This document shows positions 36,235-45,542 of a stretch of DNA of 64,000 nt, piece after piece. Origin of the DNA: Bisporella sp. PMI_857. Taxonomy: Eukaryota > Ascomycota > Leotiomycetes > Helotiales > Helotiaceae. The translations under genes were made by a program, and so were the position numbers. Positions within the stretch are counted from its first letter, which is position 1. Each line of letters starts with the position of its first letter. The notes under the pieces were generated by a model that saw nothing but the letters and a program-made list of their open reading frames with translations, had not been told where the DNA came from and made no database searches. The stretch lies in the NCBI GenBank assembly GCA_021307315.1, contig JAJSPD010000024.1, forward strand, positions 1-64,000, written 5' to 3'.

Positions 36235-38398
36235 TCACTCAGAAGCCACAATACCACTTCTGAACACCTCCACAATCTTGATCTCCCTCAACCCTTCGAT
36301 GATATTCACCAGAGTCGGAAACGCCCGCTCCAGCTCGCAGCCTTCAATCTCCGTGAACTTGATCTCCGCCGACCCAGCCTTCCACTCCTTCTGCCGTTCC
36401 GCCGCCGGAAGAGCGGGGTGCACGGCAACGGCACCGGCGTCTACGCGAGCGGCATTTCTATGCGATGCCACGGCCTTCCAGTGCAGAGTTGGTGCTTGGA
36501 GGATGGGCTCCGTGGATGGAGCCTCTACCAAGTCCTGGAGGGTCAGCTTGCAGAACTCGGTACCTTGCCAGCCGGCGCTGAGAGCGAATGAGGAGCTTGA
36601 AGAGGTCTCGTCTAGCGTCGCGAATACCTTGGAGAACCCGAGTTCCTCCCTGCCGGTGATGATCGGGTCGGCCATATTCTCGAAGAGTACGGGGAGGAAG
36701 TCACCGTTTATCTTGTGCCCGTTCGCAGTTTCGCCGTTGGTGCCGTTGGACCCATTCGCGGAGCCCTTGTCATGTGCTGAATTGCCACTGGCAATGTTGT
36801 GGATATATAACCCGAAGAAAGAATAGCCTCGTCCACCGAGCCAGTCCAAATTTCCTAGACGCGTGACTGAGAACGATGCGGTGGCCCAGCTGCCGGGAGT
36901 ATTGATAACTAGCTCGTCACTCGGCAGTAGAGAATCCAAATAGCTTTTATGTGTTCTGAAAGTGATATAACTCGTCTTATACGTAGGATTTCCTAAAGCT
37001 CGTGCCTTTCCATGACGATCCTGTCTTGGACCTGGGCTAGGGCCAAAAGAAAGTGGCATACGCCGATATGAAGACGCCCTAGCCAGATCTCTGAGGAGGA
37101 TGCCTTTTGCATGATCATATGCATCATGGGTAAAGTTTATTTCGGTGAACTGCATCGGGTCAATGACCTGACCGCCATGGTTTCCCCGTGACGTTTTGAA
37201 TGCTGCCTGCCGCGTAAAGTCTTGAACAAGTGTCGCTCGGTTGTAACGAGCCTGGACGTAGAGTTGAAGCCGCTGAGGAATATCAGAGGCTCGTGTACCT
37301 AAAGGAAAGAGTGCGCCTAAGGCTGCACTATCTTCTATAGCTTGAGCGCCGCCTTGGCCTTGATGGGGAAGAAAAGCGTGTGCTGCGTCTCCAAGCAAAC
37401 ATGCTTTACCGCGAACCCAGTTCTCTTTCCCTAGCTCATCATGGTCTAGTAGCTTCCATAACTTGATGGACTCCGGTGATGCCTTAGAGAGTAGCAACTG
37501 TACGTCTTCAGGATAGGAGGTGAAGCAGGATAGCATGGTTTCTCTGGAAGCGTCCTGATTCCAGTCGTCCGCGTTAGCCTCCGTCTCTTCATCAGGATGC
37601 AGTGCCACGAAATTCAATAACGTATTGTTTCTGCATGGATATATCACAATTCTGCGATCGGTTCCGTATAAAAGACGCAACTCTCCTGTCTTCTCCGTGA
37701 AGTGGGCAGTTCTGGGATCAGATCGTACTGCGTCGGTAGGTATCATGAATCTGAAAGCACTAGAGCCGGATGGAGTGGGCGGAACCTTGTTCCCAGCTAT
37801 TGTAGCCCGAAGCTTTGAATGGACGCCGTCAGCTCCTATAACGAGGTCGCCTACATGAGTAGATCCATCATCTAGTGTTATAGACGGAGCCTCAACGTCG
37901 ATGGACACGACCTTACTTCGTAGGCGCAAAATGGCAGGAGTTCCTTTTCCTCTCTGAGAGGTAGCAATGTCTTTCAGAGCATTGTGAAGGTCCACTCGAT
38001 GTATGAGCTGCCAAGGGTAGGGAAACACGGAAGATAAATGCCTGACGTCCTTCGAAAACACTAGCTCGCCGCTTGGCCGATATTCGGATACCCATTCTGT
38101 TTGGTTCGCTCCGTAGTCCTCCGGAACCATTCCCATTCTTCGTAGTAGACCATTGACATTGCTTGGGATGTGGATAGCAGCACCAGTTTCTGAGGAAAAT
38201 TTGGAGGATTCGAAAATCTAGGTTATATATCAGCAACCAGACCATTGGTAACACAAAGCAAACCGGACGGTTTCGCACCTCAACTTGATGCCCTGCGCGC
38301 CGCAAAAATATGGCTGCTGAGAGACCACCAATTCCTCCTCCAGCTATCAATACCTTTAGGGGCCTATCCCCTTCAGATATATCACCGTTTTGAGACAT
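36235..38398 (-). CDS. FAD monooxygenase fused to an acetoacetate-decarboxylase-like domain
   Basis: Exon 1 38279-38398 and exon 2 36235-38217 (61-bp intron) encode 700 residues. Residues 1-425 are a class A flavoprotein monooxygenase of salicylate-hydroxylase type: LIAGGGIGGLSAAIFLRRAG, DLVIGADGVHSKLR and LLGDAAHAFLPHQGQGGAQA. Residues 435-700 match acetoacetate decarboxylase-like proteins: SYITFRTHKSYLDSLLP, GDFLPVLFENMADPIITGRE and ELGFSKVFATL. Lys570 in GFSKV falls where acetoacetate decarboxylase has its Schiff-base Lys (PKK), but the second Lys, which lowers its pKa, is Val. A Gly/Asn/Ser-rich loop (about 517-545) interrupts the second domain. Stand-alone monooxygenases of this family have about 420-450 residues, so this is a real fusion; both halves are in one uninterrupted exon. 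It may couple ring hydroxylation to decarboxylation or to processing of the product. Confidence 0.92.
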
Positions 38399-38650
38399 TG
38401 AATGTTGGCTTGGAAGTTCAAAATATGCTGCGGAATTCGATAGGCTGTCCTAGATAATATGAAGAAATTTTCTAGAACTATAATGGGATGCACTATGCAT
38501 TATGCGAAACATGGGCTTTTCTATATCTCGCATAGCTTATTATCGATATGCTATGACTGACGATTACGGAGAGATCTACACCCACATCCATCCGTACCAA
38601 GGAGTTGGGTGTGGTCAAGCTCCGGATCCACACAAGCTCGTCAAAAAGTC

Positions 38651-38665
38651 ACCCACCCCCACCGG
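38651..38665. promoter_or_regulatory. Predicted regulator site CCCCCACCGG upstream of the monooxygenase fusion
   Basis: ACCCA then CCCCCACCGG (38656-38665), identical over 10 bases to the site at 32590-32599, about 255-265 bp upstream of the monooxygenase start. The preceding CACCCA repeats the arrangement found at 24,875-24,896. Confidence 0.5.
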
Positions 38666-39803
38666 CTCAAAACCACGTGAAGGAGCCTCCGCAGTAACAT
38701 ACTCATTTGGAGCGATGGATTAAGCAGTCATGTTGGCTATCATAATCTTTCCCGCGGTAGCACTTCCTGGAGGCATCTAGTTCGGCACCTGAGAGCGGCA
38801 AAAATGTAGTTGATAATGTATACCACTTGGCTTGCGTATAATCCGAGAACACGAGCTTCCCGCCGGCGGCTGACTGTGAAGAGTGCAAGAGAAGCTGGTT
38901 CTCCTTGATCTGAAGTCATTATGTCTCAACGCCATCACGCAATCTTCATCGTTTACCCAAAATCCATGCTCGGCGAGAGGCAAGAGCACTTGTCGTCAGA
39001 ACAGAGTTAAAGTTGAAATTGGTTCCGCTCAGCGCCACGAAAAAGGGACCCGCATGGTAGGAAGCTTACTTGATGTTCCGACTAAGAAGAATGGGATGAA
39101 GCTTGGTAAATGCCAAGGAGGGTCAATCCACGGAGGCTATGCAGAGCCGCGATTATGGAATTTTGCCACTAATACCTCAACGACCTAGTCACAAAATTGT
39201 GACAACAACAAACTTTAACCAAAAAAAGAAGAAGAAGCATTTCTGAAGTAGCCGCTTGATTCCGGTAAATCCGGATAAACAACCTAGTTGTACCACACTT
39301 ATGACAAGATTCGACCTGCTCACCGTGGAAGATCAAAAACGATCCTGATATGATATAAATTGTTTTCCTAATTACTCCTGCCGATACTTGCTCGGCATGA
39401 ATGCCAAGGAGGGGAAAGGCAGAATTGGAGCTCATCGGCAGAACTGCATGGAATAATACCGCCGATACCATCTTAACGATCCCCCATTTCTAACCTAAAT
39501 ACGATCGAGGAAGCATCAGTTATCCCCACATCCTAGGGTGAGTCCTTGTGGAAAATGACCGAGGAAGCCGCCGCGTAAAAAGGCCGACTGACCTAGACAT
39601 TCCTTGCCACATACGTATAATGAAGTATTTCGGTAATATATCAATGGTCGGTGGCTCCTAAATCAGTTTTTAGCATTCTTATAATATTAAGCCTTGAGTA
39701 TACAAAAATATAGGCATATTTACTACCAACTAAGATATTCGCATCCCCAATTCAAAATACGAAGTACGAAATACGAGAGTAATCTGGCCGATAGTATACA
39801 TAA

Positions 39804-39818
39804 GTGGGGGTGTAGCGG
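39804..39818 (-). promoter_or_regulatory. Predicted regulator site upstream of the beta-glucosidase
   Basis: GTGGGGGTGTAGCGG on the + strand: GTGGGG for the C2H2 fingers and CGG four bases after the G-rich part ends. About 350 bp before the glucosidase start. Confidence 0.4.
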
Positions 39819-40167
39819 TATCCTGGATTTTGCGGGGAAACAGGTGCCGGGCGCTTAGTTCGTGGACATAAGCGACTATCCCACTTCAACCTGGGGAGCT
39901 CTACGTGGTTGGTTAAGGAACAAAAAAGTTGGGGTTTGCGGGGAAGTTAGTAACAACATCTCTAGCACGTGTAGTTATTGTACTCTCTAGGGTGCTTTTT
40001 AAGCACCGAAGATACTCCGAAAATTGTATACGAAATGCTCTCGAACGTAATTATCCACATCACGGACTCTGTGATGGCAACTATAAGTAACTGGTACTCT
40101 GGGACGCCTGTGTAGGTATGCAATTCATTGACACAGGCCCGAGTTCGTGAGAAGGAGAGTGTTCAAC

Positions 40168-42006
40168 ATGTTGTTTGAGCTCGCGTTTCTGAGTTCCTAT
40201 GCCGGAGTTGTATATGGCCAGCAAGTCTACTTGCCAGCCGAGGGACCAGTAACCCGTACCCAATGCCCTTCTAATGGCTCCTATGTGACCGCTAGTCCGA
40301 GTTATTCGTTCTCGCAGTTCTCTTTCACTCAGACTGAGACCGTCCGGACTGCAACCTCAGTGACGCCAGGGCCGACGACGACCTACGCACCGCCGTATGA
40401 AGCCTTGAGTCACCTCGTTCCTAACCTGTCCACTAGAGTCTGGGGTAACTGGTATCCTAATGCCACGGCTACGGCCACCGACTCCGAGGATCCCTATGGG
40501 CAAGTTGCTTGGTCTGCGAGATGGGAGAGCGCTGCACTGCCAAACTTCACATTTCGCGGGTTATACTCCACGACAGTGGCGCCAACCCCAGTTCCTACTA
40601 GCGAGCTCGTCTTCCCTCCACCTGAATACCTTCAACCCCAAGACTGCTATAGCTTCCCTGATGACTTTATGTTGGGTGTCGCTGGGTCCGCTGCCCAGAT
40701 CGAGGGCGCCGTTGCAGATGAGGGTCGGACACCGACCAATTTGGATCTATTGTTATTGGCGGGAGTAGCCGGAGAGCCCAACTACGTGACGATCGAGAAT
40801 TACTACTTGTACAAGCAAGATATTGAGCGCTTGGCCGCTATAGGGGTTAAGTACTATTCCTTCTCCATCGCCTGGACGCGCATCTTGCCGTTCGTGCTGG
40901 AGGGAAGCCCCGTCAACCAGCAGGGGCTCGATCACTATGATGACCTGATCAATTTCGTTATCGAGAAGGGGATGAAGCCTGTCGCGACGTTGACGCACTT
41001 TGACGGGCCTCTCCAGTTCTACGGCAACGGGCAGGGAAGTGACGGATATGCCAACGAAACATTTGCGGACGCCTTCGTCAACTACGGGAAGATCGTCATG
41101 ACGCATTTTGCAGACCGCGTGCCCGTGTGGTTCACGTACAACGAGCCGTTGCTGTTCTCAAACAACGACCCCAGGAGCATCGACACGGTCATAAAGTCGC
41201 ACGCCCGCCTCTACCACTTCTACCACGACGTCCTTAACGGCACGGGCAAGATCAGTATCAAGTTCAACGACAATTTTGGTGTCCCCCTTGACCCTGAGAA
41301 CCCGGACGACGTTAATGCCGCCAATCACTTCAATGAGTACCAGCTGGCCACCTTTGCCAACCCCATTTTTCTTGGCAAGGACTATCCAGAGGCCTTCAAA
41401 ATAACCTTTCCTAACTACGTGCCGCTAACAGCTGAGGACCTGGCCTACATCAACGGGACTGCCGACCTCTTCAGCGTCGACCCGTACACGGCGACGGTAA
41501 TCACGCCGCCCAGTAAGGGGATCGCCGCGTGCGCTGCCAACGCCTCGGATCCGCTGTGGCCGTACTGCGTAGAGCAGAGCACGTTGACGAGCACGGGGTG
41601 GAACATCGGCTACCGCTCCAACTCGTACGTCTATCTGACGCCGACGTACCTGCGCACGTACCTCAACTACCTGTGGAACACGTTTCGCAAGCCCGTCGTC
41701 ATCACCGAGTTCGGGTACCCGGTGTTTGACGAGGCCGAGAAGGCGAGGCTGTCGGACCAGCTGTTCGACACGCCACGCAGCCTCTATTATGTCAGCTTCA
41801 TGAGCGAGGTGCTCAAGGCCATCTGGGAAGACGGCGTACATGTCGCCGGCGCGTTCGCATGGAGCTTCGCTGATAACTGGGAGTTTGGCGACTTTAGCCA
41901 ACGATTCGGCATTCAGACGGTGAACCGCACGACGCAGGAGCGGAGGTACAAGAAAAGTTTTTTCGACCTTGTGGATTTTGTGGCGACGAGGACGGGGAGG
42001 CAGTGA
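40168..42006 (+). CDS. Secreted GH1 beta-glucosidase
   Basis: Intronless, 612 residues from MLFELAFLSSYAGVVYGQQV, a signal peptide. The first 160 residues are Ser/Thr/Pro-rich and not part of the barrel. The GH1 catalytic domain begins at CYSFPDDFMLGVAGSAAQIE and shows YSFSIAWTRILP, TLTHFDGPLQFYG, the acid/base motif WFTYNEPL (Glu326) and the nucleophile motif VVITEFGYP (Glu514), where most GH1 enzymes have ITENG. The end AGAFAWSFADNWEFGDFSQRFG is typical. Retaining beta-glycosidases of this family release aglycones from glucosides. A secreted form beside phenolic-catabolic genes suggests that it frees a plant phenolic from its sugar. From about 40,900 to 42,000 the coding sequence is much richer in G+C than the neighbours. 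Family certain, cluster membership inferred. Confidence 0.95.
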   Translation: MLFELAFLSSYAGVVYGQQVYLPAEGPVTRTQCPSNGSYVTASPSYSFSQFSFTQTETVRTATSVTPGPTTTYAPPYEALSHLVPNLSTRVWGNWYPNATATATDSEDPYGQVAWSARWESAALPNFTFRGLYSTTVAPTPVPTSELVFPPPEYLQPQDCYSFPDDFMLGVAGSAAQIEGAVADEGRTPTNLDLLLLAGVAGEPNYVTIENYYLYKQDIERLAAIGVKYYSFSIAWTRILPFVLEGSPVNQQGLDHYDDLINFVIEKGMKPVATLTHFDGPLQFYGNGQGSDGYANETFADAFVNYGKIVMTHFADRVPVWFTYNEPLLFSNNDPRSIDTVIKSHARLYHFYHDVLNGTGKISIKFNDNFGVPLDPENPDDVNAANHFNEYQLATFANPIFLGKDYPEAFKITFPNYVPLTAEDLAYINGTADLFSVDPYTATVITPPSKGIAACAANASDPLWPYCVEQSTLTSTGWNIGYRSNSYVYLTPTYLRTYLNYLWNTFRKPVVITEFGYPVFDEAEKARLSDQLFDTPRSLYYVSFMSEVLKAIWEDGVHVAGAFAWSFADNWEFGDFSQRFGIQTVNRTTQERRYKKSFFDLVDFVATRTGRQ

Positions 42007-42687
42007 GGAAAATAGAATGGCATAGTATATACACGAAAAATAGAACTGCTGATTTGTCTACTCACTATACTAAAGTTAGTAATATTTTCACATGAGTTTG
42101 TGTCGTTGGTATCTACTATCACGCATCTTGAGACTGGAATATTCTAAGTACCAGCCTTGACTCTCAATAGCCTGTAAAATAGTATATATCAGATGAAGCA
42201 GGCATATATGACAATGAATAAGTTCTGTTAACCTACGGCCCAATTATAGAAAATGAATAAACTACGTTTGTGTTTAACATCTGAGCCAAATATAGGAGTT
42301 GTGTAAGACAAGGTTGATGCCTGAGGATGCCAGCGGGATCCAAGCTTCAACTCGTAAGTCTGGACCAATGGTACAAAGTGGAGCTTTTCCAGATTTGGAA
42401 ATTCTGGAAGTGCTTTCGCCTAGTATGGGTAGCAAAAGATACTGCAAGAGCAAACTGACAATGGAACTTCTCGTTGCTCACTTTAAAATGCGGCTGTGCC
42501 AAAGAGTGAATTCTCAATCTCCCAAGCTCTGGCGGTGGGGTCATGTATATAAAGCTCAAAGACTGGCCGCAATCATAGGAACTGCTTTTACTTCCCCCGA
42601 GCTTCAGCAGTAAACATTGCACAGGAGAGACAGTTAAAACCGGTTTAACTTATACAAGCTACAGCACAATTATCGCGGTTCGATACA
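42007..42687. other. Intergenic, promoter of the second monooxygenase
   Basis: No gene recognised. Contains a near-palindrome TTAAAACCGGTTTAA around 42,635-42,649 with a central CCGG, about 45 bp before the next ATG, and a CCCCCGA block at about 42,594. Confidence 0.45.
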
Positions 42688-44009
42688 ATGTTCAATGATT
42701 CCACGGACAAGGTTGCCATAATCGGCGGGGGCATTGCAGTGGGTGTTTATTGTCAGGTAGCTCTTTCATAAGACTAAGAGTGCGACAGGGAATGGCCATG
42801 GCCCTCGTTTTGAAAGAGATATCCATCAGCTGCACAGTATATGAGATGCGAAGCACGCAGTTAGCACCACGAACAGCAGGCGGTGCAATGATGTTGTCGC
42901 CGAACGGTTTGCGCGTGCTTGATCGACTTGGTGTTTATCAGCGCCTCCTACCAATGGGCTTTCAGTTTGACTGGGTGTACTATAAGAATGCCGAAGAGGT
43001 AACTATTGATAGATTTCCTCAGGGTCATGAAGTCTATGGCTACAAAGCCATGAGGATTTATCGCCAAGAATTGCTCGACACATTGTATGGTGTATGCGCG
43101 GAGAAAGGGATTCCCATTGTTTTTGAGAAGAAGTTCACCCATATTACAAGTGAAACAGAGAATGAAGTCGAGTTTGAGTTTGCTGATGGAACTAAAGAAT
43201 CAGCTGCACTTCTTATTGGAGCAGAAGGCATCCACTCAAAGATCAGGAACTACGTCTCTCCTGGTATCGAGCCAAAGTTTATGGGTTTGACTGCTTTGAC
43301 CTGGGAGACGCCCACGAAGCAGCTTCGCATACCCGCTGGGAAAGACTACGTATTTCCGACGGGTGTGCTTACTTCGAATGGTGCCTTTATCCTTGCACCG
43401 CAGAAGCCAGATGGATCTGCCATGCTTGCTGGCACCCAATTTCCTATCGCAGATCGTAGTAGGGAAGACTGGGAAAACTTACTTGCTGACAAAGAGTTCT
43501 TGAAGAATAGAGCTCAACAGAACTTTGAGGCGTGGCCTGATATCGTCAAATCCTCCATTGAAAATATTGACGAGTCCACGATCAATATCTGGCCATTCCG
43601 CGCACTGCCGGCTCTTGAGCGCTGGGCCTCAGAGAACTATCGCCGCGTCATAATCCTGGGTGATGCAGCACACGCCGTGCCGCCCACGACAGGACAAGGA
43701 GCTTCGCAAGCATTTGAAGACGTGTTCTCGCTTGCATTACTGGTTGCTAAGTTAAAACAGCACCAGGAACTCAGGTGGGAGGATGTGCTCGATTTCTGGC
43801 AGAATATTCGCCAAAAGCGCATGGGTGAGCTGATGGACTTAACCAAGAGACTGAACAACAAGCGTATGCCATTGGAAAAGCAAGCACTCCTTGGGCCGAA
43901 TGATCTATGGGTTGACGAAAGCAACACCAATCCGCGTCAGATGGCCTGGCTATACGATCCACCTATAGAGGCAACGGTGAATGAGTGGGTTGAAAGCCAT
44001 CTTAGTTGA
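42688..44009 (+). CDS. FAD-dependent monooxygenase (class A)
   Basis: Exon 1 42688-42738 encodes MFNDSTDKVAIIGGGIA; a 50-bp intron (donor GTGGGT, acceptor GACAG) joins it to GMAMALVLKEISI in exon 2, 42789-44009. Total 423 residues, normal for the family. Motifs: IIGGGIAGMAMALVL (FAD dinucleotide fold), ALLIGAEGIHSKIRNYV (DG motif) and RVIILGDAAHAVPPTTGQGA (second FAD motif). It resembles FAD-binding aromatic hydroxylases and zeaxanthin-epoxidase-like fungal proteins. It differs from the other monooxygenase of the cluster by lacking a C-terminal extension. It closes the catabolic run on the right and could perform a second hydroxylation; no exact CCCCCACC element is found ahead of it, so membership is less certain. 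Confidence 0.93.
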
Positions 44010-45542
44010 TGTCCTTGGGACTCATCTGATCAATTGTTTGGCACTAGGTTTAAGTCCATTATTTTAAGCAAGGACTTGCTCATCTCGAGTCTTCCACATT
44101 GGGCAAAGTTTCATTTCGTCTGCCTTGACTATAGTAGACTTTAGTGTATTTGCACATGTTCAAAGCATCAGAATCTCTAGTCCGAACTTTTGCAATAATG
44201 AGCCACGCTTTGATTGGTCCTTTGCCCAGCAAGCCTGCGTCGTAGAAGTACTATAGATCCGGAGGCTTGGGATATTCATGAGCCTTACTTCTCGTTTCTA
44301 CCGATGTGTGAGAAGGCTGCATGAATATTGAGACGGCGGGCTTATGCTCCGGACTTGATTGACAGTCCGGCCAATCAAGGAAACAGCAAGGGCTTCCTCA
44401 TAAGATTGTGTAAGGGTTGAGTATTGTTTATGACAGTGACCCCAGGGTTTTCCCCTTCTTTAGCGGTGAAGTTCGCGTCTGGTTAAGATGGCAGATGAAC
44501 TAAGGTTCGTCTTTACTGTCACTGTATTGCTGGGTTTCCCCAAGTAGTTGACGATGAGCTGCATCTTCCCCTCTCTCTCCACCACTTCGGACTTTGACGG
44601 GAAGTTCGGAGCTTGGGTCTGGGGGTGGTTGGCAAGCACGCGACATACACCTGAATATCTGATGCCTGAGGCAAGGTGGCGTCACTTAGCGTGGCCTCGC
44701 ATCGCCGCAGATTGGAAGGGAATTGTTTGAGGCTGGTTTGGGGCGAAAAAAAGTCGGAACGTTAAGCCAGGGACGATCAGACGAACATGGGATCGATGCA
44801 ATCTAAAACCCGCCTGGGAATTTGTCTGAAGTCACAGATTCGGGTCGGAAGTGGAGTGCAGTAGCAGTAGAGCGGTGGAGCCCTCAACGGCATGGCTTGG
44901 CATTCCATCCTACGAAATCTAACGAATCCCAGGAAAATTATCAATCAATCATATGCAGTACGTCCGTGTCAGCAACTTCCACCATCAGCTTGACCACAAC
45001 AGTCTGCTTCATAGACTGCCTATACCGTACCATAATACCAAATGCCGGACACCGAAAAAAAGAAAGTCAAAATCAAAATGTCCCGTCCCGTCCCCCAGAT
45101 GCACGGTCAGGGAGGATGACAATGAGGTGGGCTGGTACTGCTGCTGTTACCACAACCAGCTGTCCAATCTCCCCACCGCTGCCTGTTGCCGCTCAACCCC
45201 GAAACTTATATTCTCAACAATAATACAAAATACAGTAAGCAAGCTGTACGGAAGGTTTGAAGCTGCCCGACTCATCGGATCAGAGGGTGGTAGTAGCGTT
45301 CAATGTGGATTCCGGGCGGCAAGGAGCCTAAAAGGTCCTTGCCATAGTCCAGACTTTTAAGAAACGGACCTTGTTTTCATAGGGCAGCAAAAGTGAAGCT
45401 CGGCCGTCCCCCAAGCTCCTTCACGATAATCGACTTATTGAAACTTCGACGAAACAGGGCAAGGGTCCTTGCTCAGGAGAACCTTGAAGGGAAAAAAAGA
45501 ATTGTTCCTGACACGCAAATAATCGTATGTTGTCCCCATATC
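44010..45542. other. 1.5-kb intergenic and malic enzyme promoter
   Basis: No supported gene. Contains GGGGGTGG at 44,619-44,626 and several SYGGRG-like sequences (for example the complement of CCCCAG near 45,094), which could bind a CreA-type carbon repressor; such sites are common by chance. A/G- and C-rich blocks precede the start. Confidence 0.45.

Larger units (their letters stand above)
38399..40167. promoter_or_regulatory. Divergent region between monooxygenase fusion and beta-glucosidase
   Basis: 1.77 kb without a supported gene. Holds two C-rich elements (38,651-38,665 and 39,804-39,818) and a short tandem repeat TACGAAG/TACGAAA/TACGAGA at 39,758-39,778. Confidence 0.5.

Noticed and set aside
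41425..41901. 158-codon minus frame inside the GH1 gene
   Set aside because: Produced by high G+C third positions of the GH1 gene; Arg/Val-biased composition without family match.
44615..44630. GGGGGTGG block between the second monooxygenase and malic enzyme as a regulator site
   Set aside because: Almost 1 kb from the nearest start and without an adjacent CCGG.
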